Positions 52,322-61,221 of a stretch of 64,000 bases of DNA are shown here, piece after piece. The stretch comes from UBA8389 sp035719105 (GTDB lineage Bacteria > Bacteroidota > Bacteroidia > Bacteroidales > UBA1402): contig DASTGN010000006.1 in assembly GCA_035719105.1 (NCBI GenBank), positions 62,001-126,000 of the forward strand. Reading direction: 5' to 3'. A model generated the notes under the pieces. The model was not told the origin of the DNA. It saw nothing but the letters and a program-made list of their open reading frames with translations, and searched no databases. Each line of letters opens with the position of its first letter. Positions within the stretch are counted from its first letter, which is position 1. The position numbers and the translations under genes are program-made.

Positions 52322-54078
52322 TTCTAACTGGGAGTAATTTGCGAAAACTGTTCTGCCTGATTTTGCTTGGGAACCAATTCTGCCAGGTTTGGGCTCTTGA
52401 TTCATCCTCTAAAGCTGGAACACTAATATATAACAATTGCAACCAATCAGTTTTTGGTGAAAATGTATATGTGTTTGAACCACAAATGGATATGAGCAAA
52501 ATTCAGGTTCTTTTGGATACGCTCTATCAAAGACAAGCCACTAAAAAAAGCGAATTCAATCAAAATCGATACGCCCTATTCTTTAAACCGGGCAGGTATG
52601 CCTTGGATGTTAAAGTTGGTTACTACATGCAAGTTTATGGATTGGGTCAATCGCCTGATGATGTATTGATTCAAGGTGCAATTCGTTCCAAATCAACAAA
52701 CAGCCAAGGCCATGTTTTGTCCAATTTTTGGCGTTCTGCTGAAAACATATCCGTTGTTCCAACCGTTGATTCTGCGAATATTTGGGGTGTATCACAAGCC
52801 GCTCCCCTACGTAGGTTTCATGTAAAAGGGAATCTACAATTACACGATGGTGGATATGCCAGCGGTGGTTTCATGGCTGACTCCAAGATTGACGGAAATC
52901 TTTATTCGGGACAGCAGCAACAGTGGTTTTCTAGAAATTCCAATGTTGGAAAATGGTTTGGAGGAGCATGGAACATGATGTTCATGGGGGTGCCGGACGC
53001 TCCTGAAGGTTCTTGGCCTGCAAAACCGTTTACGGTCATCCAAAAAACGCCACTGATTCGTGAAAAACCCTATTTGGTTTGCACCCAGCAGGGATTTTTC
53101 GTTAAAGTACCGCAGCTTCGGAGAAACTCGAAGGGTCCTAGTTGGTTGCAACCGGTTCAGACTGAAAAAACGTTGGGCATAGAAGATTTTTACCTGGTTA
53201 GACCGAATGTGGATCATGCGGCATCGATCAATCAAGCATTAAAGCTCGGTAAAAACATATTGTTTACCCCAGGAATTTATTCGATTGACCAAAGTTTGAA
53301 AGTTACCCGTCCGGGAACTATCATTATGGGAATCGGTTTGACGACCTTACAATCTTCCAATGGCAATCCGATCATGGAAATTTCTGATGTAGACGGCATT
53401 ACCCTTTGCGGATTGATGATGGATGCTGGATCAACTCCTTCCGAAACACTTTTAAGAGTTGGTGAGTCGAATTCTAAGAAAAATCACCAAAACAACCCCA
53501 CCTTTTTGTATGATGTGTATTTCCGGGTTGGAGGCCCTTTTGTCGGGTCAACGACTTGCTGTCTGACCATCAACAGCAATCATGTTTTTGTCGATAACAC
53601 ATGGCTTTGGAGAGCCGACCACGGAAATGGCGTTGGTTGGGACAAAAACAAAGCAGCCAATGGTTTAGTCGTAAATGGAGATCACGTAACGGTTTATGGC
53701 CTTTTCAATGAACATTTTCAGGAATATCAAACTCTGTGGAACGGCAACGACGGTAGGGTCTACTTCTATCAGAGCGAAATGCCTTATGATCCTCCCACCA
53801 TTCATGCATGGAATCATGATGAAACAAAAGGCTTTGCTTCGTACAAAGTAGCGAATTCTGTTAAAAAGCATGAAGCCTGGGGAGTGGGTGTCTATTGTGT
53901 CTTTTATAATGCTCCGGTTGTAGTCGATCGAGCCATTGAAACGCCAAAACGATTGGAGCGAAACTTCCATCATTTAATAACTTTCTGGTTGAATGGAAAT
54001 ACGGAAAGTATTATAAAAAAGGTCATCAATTTAAAAGGTGATAGTGTGAACGTGCTAAACCGTAAAGCGACACTTTAA
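52318..54078 (+). CDS. Beta-helix protein of uncertain activity (putative glucanase)
   Basis: The 586-residue protein has a signal peptide (about 1-27) and a long beta-helical region. Motifs include PNVYVF-like ENVYVFEP, YALFFKPGRYALDVKVGYY, GLGQSPDDVLIQG, LSNFWRSAENISV, WGVSQAAPLRRFHVKGNLQL, ASGGFMADSKIDG, LFTPGIYSIDQSLKVTRPGT and DVDGITLCGLMMDAG. This pattern matches a group of secreted proteins of actinobacteria and others that carry misleading coagulation-factor or cyclase names. The fold resembles pectate-lyase-like enzymes such as GH55 exo-beta-1,3-glucanases. By context a beta-glucan-active enzyme is likely; I cannot name the family. It lacks a T9SS domain. Its start overlaps the GH3 stop. 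Confidence 0.65.
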   Translation: MILTGSNLRKLFCLILLGNQFCQVWALDSSSKAGTLIYNNCNQSVFGENVYVFEPQMDMSKIQVLLDTLYQRQATKKSEFNQNRYALFFKPGRYALDVKVGYYMQVYGLGQSPDDVLIQGAIRSKSTNSQGHVLSNFWRSAENISVVPTVDSANIWGVSQAAPLRRFHVKGNLQLHDGGYASGGFMADSKIDGNLYSGQQQQWFSRNSNVGKWFGGAWNMMFMGVPDAPEGSWPAKPFTVIQKTPLIREKPYLVCTQQGFFVKVPQLRRNSKGPSWLQPVQTEKTLGIEDFYLVRPNVDHAASINQALKLGKNILFTPGIYSIDQSLKVTRPGTIIMGIGLTTLQSSNGNPIMEISDVDGITLCGLMMDAGSTPSETLLRVGESNSKKNHQNNPTFLYDVYFRVGGPFVGSTTCCLTINSNHVFVDNTWLWRADHGNGVGWDKNKAANGLVVNGDHVTVYGLFNEHFQEYQTLWNGNDGRVYFYQSEMPYDPPTIHAWNHDETKGFASYKVANSVKKHEAWGVGVYCVFYNAPVVVDRAIETPKRLERNFHHLITFWLNGNTESIIKKVINLKGDSVNVLNRKATL

Positions 54079-54124
54079 TGGACGCTTGAACAGTAATTTT
54101 TTGAGTGAAATAGGATGTGAAAAC

Positions 54125-54138
54125 GTGTTGTACAACAC
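54125..54138. promoter_or_regulatory. Perfect palindrome GTGTTGTACAACAC, candidate operator
   Basis: A perfect 14-base palindrome lying 87 bases before the second copy of the shared 17-base element. Its core TGTTGTACAACA differs at one base from the core at 45775-45786. It resembles LacI- or GntR-type operators; no regulator gene is nearby. Confidence 0.65.
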
Positions 54139-54218
54139 TAAATTATATAATATACAGAATATCAGAGATATACGCATGAAAATTTAACTTGATTTCTGTA
54201 ATAAATAGTATAAAGATT

Positions 54219-54235
54219 GAGTTTTTGTGAGGTGT
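54219..54235 (+). promoter_or_regulatory. Shared upstream element GAGTTTTTGTGAGGTGT (copy 2)
   Basis: Identical over 17 bases to 45869-45885 and at the same distance (46 bases) from the -7 box. Confidence 0.6.
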
Positions 54236-54264
54236 TTTTTTTTACAACCTAATGATTAATGACC

Positions 54265-54272
54265 TATTTTAG
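54265..54272 (+). promoter_or_regulatory. -7-like box of the second glucan operon (TATTTTAG)
   Basis: One mismatch from TAnnTTTG, inside the shared string ACCTATTTT, 59 bases before the ATG at 54324. Confidence 0.55.
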
Positions 54273-54323
54273 TGCTATGAATTTCCACTTATTTGCAATA
54301 TTATCATACTTAATTTAAACAAC

Positions 54324-55238
54324 ATGAAAAATTTTACCAAAAAAACTACATTGCTATTAATGGCAACAATTATTGCAGGAAGTATTCTTGGAGCCGAAAA
54401 ACGTTATGTATTTGCATTGGGGGGCATACCTAAAACAGATCCCCTTTGGCAATCCACTTGGGTTGACATGCGATTGAATGACATCGACCGGATTCTTTAC
54501 ATTTGGCCTTCGGGTAACTCGGTTGCAGGCACACCAGCAGTAGGAACTGGGTCATTGGGCCAAACCGGTTATTTGGCTTTCACCGTTTCAAATTTAGGAT
54601 GGTGGGGTGTCGGTTATTATGTAGGCCCGGATTCTGGCAATCCAGCTGCTGAAATCAGCATGACCGACGTAACTGATTCCTGGTACCTTCATTTTGCAGT
54701 TCGTACGGATTGTGCGACGGATATTACCATCAACCTTTATGGTTGTTCACCAGACCCGACCGATCCATTTATATCGGATAGAACTGTTGGCCGCTACAAA
54801 CTGACAACCGCCAACTTGCCACTCTCAAAACGTGATAAAACCCAGTGGGTGGAATTCAATGTTCCTTTGACTGAATTGTTACCCTATAAAGACAATGTTT
54901 TGACACCTACTTTGAAACTCAGTTTTGTTGCTCCCGTAAAAAAACAAAACTATTTGACTTTTTCCGGAGGCAACGATACCGGCAGTTTTATTGCTTGGGA
55001 TAATGTTTACCTTGGTTCAGGTGCGACAGGCATTAGCTCGCCCGCTGCCGATGCATTGGATGTTCAGGTTGTTGGCAACTTGTTGAAAGTAAAAAACAAC
55101 ACTGCTAAGGTTGAAATTTTCTCTATCAGTGGAGTAAAGATGATCACCAGCCTGGTGAACGACATCGACATCTCCAACTTGGCTTCTGGCATTTATTTGG
55201 TAAAAGCCGGAAATCAAATCTCCAAATTCAGCAAATGA
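54324..55238 (+). CDS. T9SS-sorted beta-sandwich protein, candidate surface glucan-binding protein
   Basis: The 304-residue protein has a signal peptide (about 1-23, ending ILGA). A jelly-roll-like domain (about 25-232) is rich in tryptophan and tyrosine (LGWWGVGYYVGPDSG; DSWYLHFAVRTD; FIAWDNVYLGSG). A short T9SS-type domain (about 235-304) ends with SKFSK. No catalytic motif was recognised. The aromatic beta-sandwich resembles carbohydrate-binding modules, although I cannot assign a CBM family. It is the first gene after the operator and 92 bases before susC, so a secreted glucan-capturing protein is the best inference. Confidence 0.7.
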   Translation: MKNFTKKTTLLLMATIIAGSILGAEKRYVFALGGIPKTDPLWQSTWVDMRLNDIDRILYIWPSGNSVAGTPAVGTGSLGQTGYLAFTVSNLGWWGVGYYVGPDSGNPAAEISMTDVTDSWYLHFAVRTDCATDITINLYGCSPDPTDPFISDRTVGRYKLTTANLPLSKRDKTQWVEFNVPLTELLPYKDNVLTPTLKLSFVAPVKKQNYLTFSGGNDTGSFIAWDNVYLGSGATGISSPAADALDVQVVGNLLKVKNNTAKVEIFSISGVKMITSLVNDIDISNLASGIYLVKAGNQISKFSK

Positions 55239-55330
55239 TGTTATAAATAGGAATTAAAAGCATGTTGCCCTTCTTAAAAAATGGGCAACTTGCTTTCACC
55301 TATCATTACCCAACGCTAAAATCTAAATTT

Positions 55331-58300
55331 ATGAAAAAACACAGCTTCTTACTTTTCATCCTCTTTGTTTTCAGTTTTAGCACATGGGCACAAGAGTACA
55401 AAGTAAGCGGGATCCTCATTTCGGACGATGATCAACTTCCAGTTATCGGTGCCACCGTAAAAGTCAAAGGTTCCAATAAAGTGACGATTTCGGACGAAAA
55501 TGGACAGTTCAACATATCGGTTCAGAAAAATGAGATCCTTCAGATCAATTTTATGGGATATCAGAACATGGAGTTGAGAATCAACAATTACACGGCTCCT
55601 CTGAGAATTGTTTTAAAAACGGATGCAGTAGCTTTAGATGAAGTTATTGCAGTCGGTTATGGAACCGTAAAGAAAAGTGACTTGACAGGTTCGGTAGCCT
55701 CCGTATCTGGAGAGCAATTGCGCAAGCTGCCTTCTTCCAGTATCGACAAAGCATTGCAAGGGCTCACACCTGGTGTGACCGTGGTTGCTAATAGCGGCCA
55801 ACCGGGTTCCGACATGGTCGTACGAATTCGAGGTATTGGTACAGTAAACGACGCCTCTCCCCTTTACGTGGTGGATGGAGTTGCTGTAGGCAACATCAAT
55901 TTTTTATCCCCCAACGATATCAAATCCACTGAAGTGCTTAAAGATGCTTCTGCTACAGCTATTTATGGATCACGTGGGGCAAACGGTGTCATTTTAGTAA
56001 CGACCAATCAGGGCACCAAATCGAATAAGACCAATTTGAACGTGGATATATATTATGGTACTCAAAATCGAGCTAAAAAGTTGAATTTGATGAATTCAAA
56101 ACAATTATCCAAGTTTTGGGGTTATACTGGTACGACCAGCGGCGAATTCAATAGCTGGATTTATTCAAATTTTGCAAATTCAAAAGATTACATTCCAAAA
56201 GCTTTGGATTATTCCTCCTTTGAAACAGATTGGCAAGATGTAGTCTTTGACAACAATGCACCCATTCAAAGTTATCACGTTTCAGCAAGCGGAGGGTCAG
56301 AAAAATCGAGCTATTCCTTGAGCGCCGGTTATTTCGATCAAAAAGGAATCATCATGGATTCTTATTACAAGCGTTTCACTTTCAGGGTAAATTCCTCCTC
56401 CCAAGTGAATGATTGGCTGAAAGTCGGTGAAAATCTCTCCATGATGAATTCTGACAATCGCAACGCACCCAATAACAACGACAATTATTCCATATTGAAT
56501 AGTGCCATCCGTTTGGCGCCTTGGGATCCCATTCGTTTTCCTCAGGGTTCCTTCATTTCTCCAAACACAGCATTTCCTAATGGTAAAGATGCAAGTAATC
56601 AAGTATCTGCTTCATCCATTGCCAACTATGCCAATCCAATAAGCATGACCGAATTCATTCACCCCAGCGATTTGTGGAATCGGTTGGTAGGGGATGCTTA
56701 TTTTGAAATTAGACCAATCAAAGATTTGGTTTACAAGGCAGACTTCGGATTGGATCTTTCGTACGGTAGAAGCCGACAATTCAAGGAAGTTTACAACGTG
56801 GCTCCCTACGACCAGATGCTCAACAATTTTGTTTCCTCCAGTTTCCAACGTTATGAGACTTGGTCCATTGAACAAACACTTACTTATAATAAATCGATAG
56901 GAAAACATAGTTTCTCGGCCATGGTTGGTCAATCTTTGTCGGAATATACCTATTATTCCTTGGGTGGTTCCCGTACCAACATTACCAACCCGATACCCGA
57001 AAACTGGTACATCTCGATGGGTAAAGGAACCTTTACGGTCAGCGACGGTGTTGGACGTTCTCGTTTGTCCTCTTTCTTGGGTCGTGTGAACTATTCGTTC
57101 AACAATCGTTATTTGTTCACCGCCAATTTCCGTGCTGATGGTTCGACAAAATTCCCAAAAACCAATCTCTGGGGTTATTTCCCATCATTTTCTGCAGGTT
57201 GGAAAGCAAGCGAAGAAGAGTTCTTTGCCCCTTTGAAAACGACGATTGAAACCTTAAAAGTGAGAGCTGGTTGGGGACAAATTGGAAACCAGAACATTTC
57301 TTCTGACAATTATTTTGCAAAATTGTCAACTGGATCTCAGTTTGTTTCGTATGTGCTTGGAGATCAACAAGTACTTGTAAATGGCGCTACCATGACCAAT
57401 TTGCCTAGTGAATTCCTCAAATGGGAAACCACTGAACAAACCAACATCGGTGTTGATGTCGGAATGTTGAATAACCGCCTTACCGGTAGTGTCGATTATT
57501 ACAACAAATTGACCAAAGACATGTTGTTGAACGTGGTATTGCCCTCACACATCGGTATGCTGTTTTCCTCTCCTGACAATGTGGGAGAAGTGCGCAACAC
57601 GGGTTTTGAGTTCATAGCAAATTGGCGTGATAACCTTACCAAAAATCTGGGTTATTCTTTCGGTGGAAACATTGCCAGCGTTTCAAACGAATTCGTAAAA
57701 ATGGGTACGAGTTCCCCTATTTATGGTCAAGGATTTAAGGGTGAGAACTTAATCATTTCCAAAGAGGGTACTCCTTTATATTCGTTTTACGGTTATACGT
57801 ACGATGGAATTTTACAGAATCAGGCCGAAGTGGATGACTACATTCTCAAAGATGCCAATGGCAATCCCGTTTATTTAAAGGATGCAGCTGGAAATCTAAC
57901 ACTGGACGGTAATGGAAATCCTCAGGTTATTCCGATTATTCCGGGTGTACAGCCAGGTGATGTGCGATATGTCGATATCAACAAGGACGGTAAGATTTCG
58001 GATCTTGATAAAAAGATTTTGGGCAGCTCTTTCCCGACCTTTACGTATGGCTTTAATGCTTCAGTTGATTATAAAGGTTTTGACTTTTCCCTATTTTTCC
58101 AAGGTGTTTCTGGAAACATGATTTATAACTGCAACCGCATGCTGCTGGAAGGTGGTGAAGGTGCGAAAGTAACCAACTTAAGTACCGATATGCTTCAGTC
58201 CTTCACCGTGGAACATCCTTCAACCACAATTCCCAGAGCATCCGGACGTCCATCCAATTATTGGGCCTCCAATCGATTCCTGGAAGATGGGAGTTACCTG

Positions 58301-58513
58301 AGGTTGAAAAATGCACAAATTGGTTATAATCTGCCAAAAAGCCTTATCGCTCCATTGGATATTCAAGCTTGCAGGCTGTATGTTTCCGGAAGCAATCTCC
58401 TGACATTCACCAAGTATAGAGGTTATGACCCTGAGGCTAGTTTCTCTGGGGTTGATAGAGGAAATTACCCACAAGCGATTACGATCCTGTTTGGTGTTAA
58501 ACTCGACTTATAA
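55331..58513 (+). CDS. susC: SusC-like TonB-dependent transporter (glucan locus)
   Basis: The 1060-residue outer-membrane importer begins with MKKHSFLLFILFVFSFSTWA, a signal peptide. A carboxypeptidase-regulatory-like domain (YKVSGILISDDDQLPVIGAT), the TonB box/plug (LDEVIAVGYGTVKKSDLTGS) and SusC signature (STEVLKDASATAIYGSRGAN) follow, then a beta-barrel with C-terminal ITILFGVKLDL. No STN domain is present. The ATG at 55331 is preferred to one at 55262, which would add 23 residues ahead of the signal peptide. It lies 11 bases before susD. The GH16/GH128 enzymes downstream suggest that it imports beta-1,3-glucan oligosaccharides. Confidence 0.96.
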   Translation: MKKHSFLLFILFVFSFSTWAQEYKVSGILISDDDQLPVIGATVKVKGSNKVTISDENGQFNISVQKNEILQINFMGYQNMELRINNYTAPLRIVLKTDAVALDEVIAVGYGTVKKSDLTGSVASVSGEQLRKLPSSSIDKALQGLTPGVTVVANSGQPGSDMVVRIRGIGTVNDASPLYVVDGVAVGNINFLSPNDIKSTEVLKDASATAIYGSRGANGVILVTTNQGTKSNKTNLNVDIYYGTQNRAKKLNLMNSKQLSKFWGYTGTTSGEFNSWIYSNFANSKDYIPKALDYSSFETDWQDVVFDNNAPIQSYHVSASGGSEKSSYSLSAGYFDQKGIIMDSYYKRFTFRVNSSSQVNDWLKVGENLSMMNSDNRNAPNNNDNYSILNSAIRLAPWDPIRFPQGSFISPNTAFPNGKDASNQVSASSIANYANPISMTEFIHPSDLWNRLVGDAYFEIRPIKDLVYKADFGLDLSYGRSRQFKEVYNVAPYDQMLNNFVSSSFQRYETWSIEQTLTYNKSIGKHSFSAMVGQSLSEYTYYSLGGSRTNITNPIPENWYISMGKGTFTVSDGVGRSRLSSFLGRVNYSFNNRYLFTANFRADGSTKFPKTNLWGYFPSFSAGWKASEEEFFAPLKTTIETLKVRAGWGQIGNQNISSDNYFAKLSTGSQFVSYVLGDQQVLVNGATMTNLPSEFLKWETTEQTNIGVDVGMLNNRLTGSVDYYNKLTKDMLLNVVLPSHIGMLFSSPDNVGEVRNTGFEFIANWRDNLTKNLGYSFGGNIASVSNEFVKMGTSSPIYGQGFKGENLIISKEGTPLYSFYGYTYDGILQNQAEVDDYILKDANGNPVYLKDAAGNLTLDGNGNPQVIPIIPGVQPGDVRYVDINKDGKISDLDKKILGSSFPTFTYGFNASVDYKGFDFSLFFQGVSGNMIYNCNRMLLEGGEGAKVTNLSTDMLQSFTVEHPSTTIPRASGRPSNYWASNRFLEDGSYLRLKNAQIGYNLPKSLIAPLDIQACRLYVSGSNLLTFTKYRGYDPEASFSGVDRGNYPQAITILFGVKLDL

Positions 58514-58524
58514 ACATTATATCA

Positions 58525-60165
58525 ATGAAGACAAAAATATTTTCATACCTGATTTTGGCAACGATCGTCCTGACCGGTTGTACCGAATTTTTGACTCCAG
58601 AACCCTTGGCTACGGAAAAATTAAGCACTTATTTTAAGAACGATACTGCTGCAGTAACGGTTGTGAATGCTGCTTATGTTCCATTGCAATGGCAATTGGG
58701 TGGTACTTACTCCAACGAATGGTTTGTCGGCGACGTTGTCTCTGACGATGCCCTGAAAGGTGGAGCATCCATTTCTGACATGCAAGTTGTCGGTTTGATG
58801 GAAAATTTCCAAACAACAGCCAACAACGTTTATTTGGAATCTTTCTACAATATTAATTATCAGGGGATTTTCCGGGCCAACTTCGCTATGGAGCAAATCA
58901 ATGCCATGCCAGAAAGTGCATGGGCTAGTATGGCCAACAAATCCAGGCTGATAGGTGAATCCAAATTCCTCCGTGCATTTTATCATTTTAGGTTAATGCG
59001 CCTGTTTGGAAAAATCATTAAAGGGGACCGCACGTTTAACCAAAATGATGTTCAAATGGCTCGTGCTCCCAAAGCCGATATCGTGAATTTCATTCGCAAG
59101 GATTTGGATGAAGCCATTGCTGCATTACCCCTGAAAAGCGACTATCCTGTTTCTGAATTGGGACGTGCCACCAAAGGCGCTGCTCAAGCCATGTTGATGC
59201 GCGTGCTTTTATTCAATATCCTTGATAGCCCGAATAAAACGAAGGATTACGAACGCGTCATGGCTTTGGGTGACAGTATTATTAAATCGACCCAATACAC
59301 CCTTTGTACCAATTATTCAGACATCTTTAAAGTTGGATACATCAGTGATAATGGTACGTATCGGCCAGTTTTTGTAAAAGAAAACGGAACTGAATCGGTC
59401 TTTGAGATTCAGTATATGACCGAAGCAACCAGTGATTACGGTGGTATGGGACGTACCCGCGGAAATTTTGACCCTCGTATGACCAGAACACGTGCAGGAA
59501 GCTGGGGCTGGGGTTTCGACCGACCTACCAAAGATTTGTACGATGCCTTTGAAACGGGCGATATTCGGCGGGATGAAGCCATCTTGCCATACGATGCTGG
59601 AGATGTTTACGGTGGGGATGCGGAACATAATTATTACAATGGTTACCACAATCGCAAAACCTCATTGGTATACAAACAAAGCAATGGTAAATTAACCTAT
59701 TTGGGTTTGGCTCATGATACTCGTTCGCCGGAAAATTCAATTGTCATCCGATATGCCGATGTTTTGCTGATGTATGCCGAAGCCGCTTGTGAACTGAATC
59801 TGATTGATGAAGGGAAAGCCAAATTAAACTTGGTTCGTCTACGCGCTAAAAATTCCACCTTGAATCCTGCGGATCCTACGATTCTACCACCATTTCCGTA
59901 TGGTACATACACTGAAAACCAAGCAGATTTACGTGCAGCTATTCGACATGAACGCCGCGTCGAATTTGCCATGGAAGGTCAACGTTGGTTCGATTTGGTT
60001 CGTTGGGGAATTGCCGGTGAGGTCATGAACGCCTATAAGGAAAAATACAAAGATCAGGAAGGTAAAGACATGAGTGCCTTTGTCGTTGGCAAGAACGAGT
60101 TGTTCCCCATACCTGAAACGCAATTGAATGCAAATACCTTGTTGGATCAGAATAATGGTTATTAA
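58525..60165 (+). CDS. susD: SusD-like glycan-binding lipoprotein (glucan locus)
   Basis: The 546-residue surface lipoprotein has a signal ending in lipobox VLTGC (Cys near 19), followed by TEFLTPEPLATEK. The SusD/RagB fold is recognisable in ESKFLRAFYHFRLMRLFGKI (TPR-like helices), NSIVIRYADVLLMYAEAACE and RRVEFAMEGQRWFDLVRWG near the C-terminus, ending FPIPETQLNAN. It partners the SusC 11 bases upstream and probably binds beta-1,3-glucan chains at the surface. The GH16 gene begins 15 bases after its stop. Confidence 0.95.
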   Translation: MKTKIFSYLILATIVLTGCTEFLTPEPLATEKLSTYFKNDTAAVTVVNAAYVPLQWQLGGTYSNEWFVGDVVSDDALKGGASISDMQVVGLMENFQTTANNVYLESFYNINYQGIFRANFAMEQINAMPESAWASMANKSRLIGESKFLRAFYHFRLMRLFGKIIKGDRTFNQNDVQMARAPKADIVNFIRKDLDEAIAALPLKSDYPVSELGRATKGAAQAMLMRVLLFNILDSPNKTKDYERVMALGDSIIKSTQYTLCTNYSDIFKVGYISDNGTYRPVFVKENGTESVFEIQYMTEATSDYGGMGRTRGNFDPRMTRTRAGSWGWGFDRPTKDLYDAFETGDIRRDEAILPYDAGDVYGGDAEHNYYNGYHNRKTSLVYKQSNGKLTYLGLAHDTRSPENSIVIRYADVLLMYAEAACELNLIDEGKAKLNLVRLRAKNSTLNPADPTILPPFPYGTYTENQADLRAAIRHERRVEFAMEGQRWFDLVRWGIAGEVMNAYKEKYKDQEGKDMSAFVVGKNELFPIPETQLNANTLLDQNNGY

Positions 60166-60180
60166 TGAGCTAATGATCTG

Positions 60181-61212
60181 ATGTACATGAAAGGATTCTT
60201 GCTTCTTCTAATTACGCTGATTGTCGGTTCTGCACAAGCGCAGAACTGGCAATTAGCGTGGTCGGATGAATTTGACGGCACCACACTGAATCTCGATAAC
60301 TGGACTCCAGTGAATGCTGGAACAGGCTTTGGGAACAGAGAATTGCAATATTACAGCAGCCGCCCCGATAACTTGTTGGTGGCGAATGGCTTATTAACTA
60401 TAACGGCACGTTTGGAAGCGTACCAGGTTGGAACAGCCTCCTGGAAATATACGTCTGCAAAAATTTCGTCTTCAGGGAAGAAAGATTTCACCTACGGAAA
60501 AATTGAGGCTCGTATCAAATTACCTCACGGTGCAGGTACTTGGCCGGCTTTTTGGACTTTAGGTTATGGCTCATGGCCATCCTGCGGTGAAAATGATATT
60601 TTGGAATATGTGGGGAGCAAGCCCGACGAATTTCAATCGAACGTTCACACAAAGGATTACAACGGCTCCAACGGGAAAAATTTTCATATGGTTAAACCCT
60701 TCCCGAATGTGGCGGATACTTTTCATGTGTTCTCTATTGAATGGGATAGCATGCGAATAAAATATTTTGTAGACGGGAACCAGTATTGGACCTTTTCGTC
60801 CTTATCAGTGACACCAATCAATTATCCATTCAACAACCCAAATTACTTGATTTTAAATTTGGCGATTGGAGGAACCATGGGAGGAGTTGTCGATGACGGT
60901 ATTTTCCCACAACAATTGGTCATTGATTATGTACGGGTTTACAAGAATGTAGCCTCTGTCAATAAAGAGGTTTCGAACAATCAACCCCTTTTGCAAACTG
61001 AATTTTCGGACAAACTGAGCATCGATTTTTCGGAAACAAATTTGGCTTCCAACCGGGTAACCCTTTTAGATTTAACGGGTAAAGTCCTTTTGGATGAAAC
61101 GACTGAAGAAAGAAAACTGAATGTGGATACTCATTTTCTGAACAAAGGTATTTATTTGGTAAGGTTGAAAACGGGCAATAAAATAATTTCTCAAAAGATT
61201 CGCAAAATCTAA
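60181..61212 (+). CDS. T9SS-secreted GH16 endo-beta-glucanase (laminarinase-type)
   Basis: The 343-residue endo-hydrolase has a signal peptide up to SAQAQ (about residue 21) and a GH16 jelly-roll (about 22-255) with LAWSDEFDGTTLNLDNW, FTYGKIEARIKLPHG and WPAFWTLG. The active site is ENDILEY (Glu137 nucleophile, Asp139, Glu142 acid/base) and a GGTMGG segment follows. The second residue of the ExDxxE motif is Asn138, where a hydrophobic residue is usual. The T9SS domain covers about 265-343 and ends QKIRKI. The subgroup fits beta-1,3(4)-glucanases acting on laminarin or similar glucans. A start at 60187 (MKGF) is equally plausible. Confidence 0.93.
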   Translation: MYMKGFLLLLITLIVGSAQAQNWQLAWSDEFDGTTLNLDNWTPVNAGTGFGNRELQYYSSRPDNLLVANGLLTITARLEAYQVGTASWKYTSAKISSSGKKDFTYGKIEARIKLPHGAGTWPAFWTLGYGSWPSCGENDILEYVGSKPDEFQSNVHTKDYNGSNGKNFHMVKPFPNVADTFHVFSIEWDSMRIKYFVDGNQYWTFSSLSVTPINYPFNNPNYLILNLAIGGTMGGVVDDGIFPQQLVIDYVRVYKNVASVNKEVSNNQPLLQTEFSDKLSIDFSETNLASNRVTLLDLTGKVLLDETTEERKLNVDTHFLNKGIYLVRLKTGNKIISQKIRKI

Positions 61213-61221
61213 TTTATTCAA

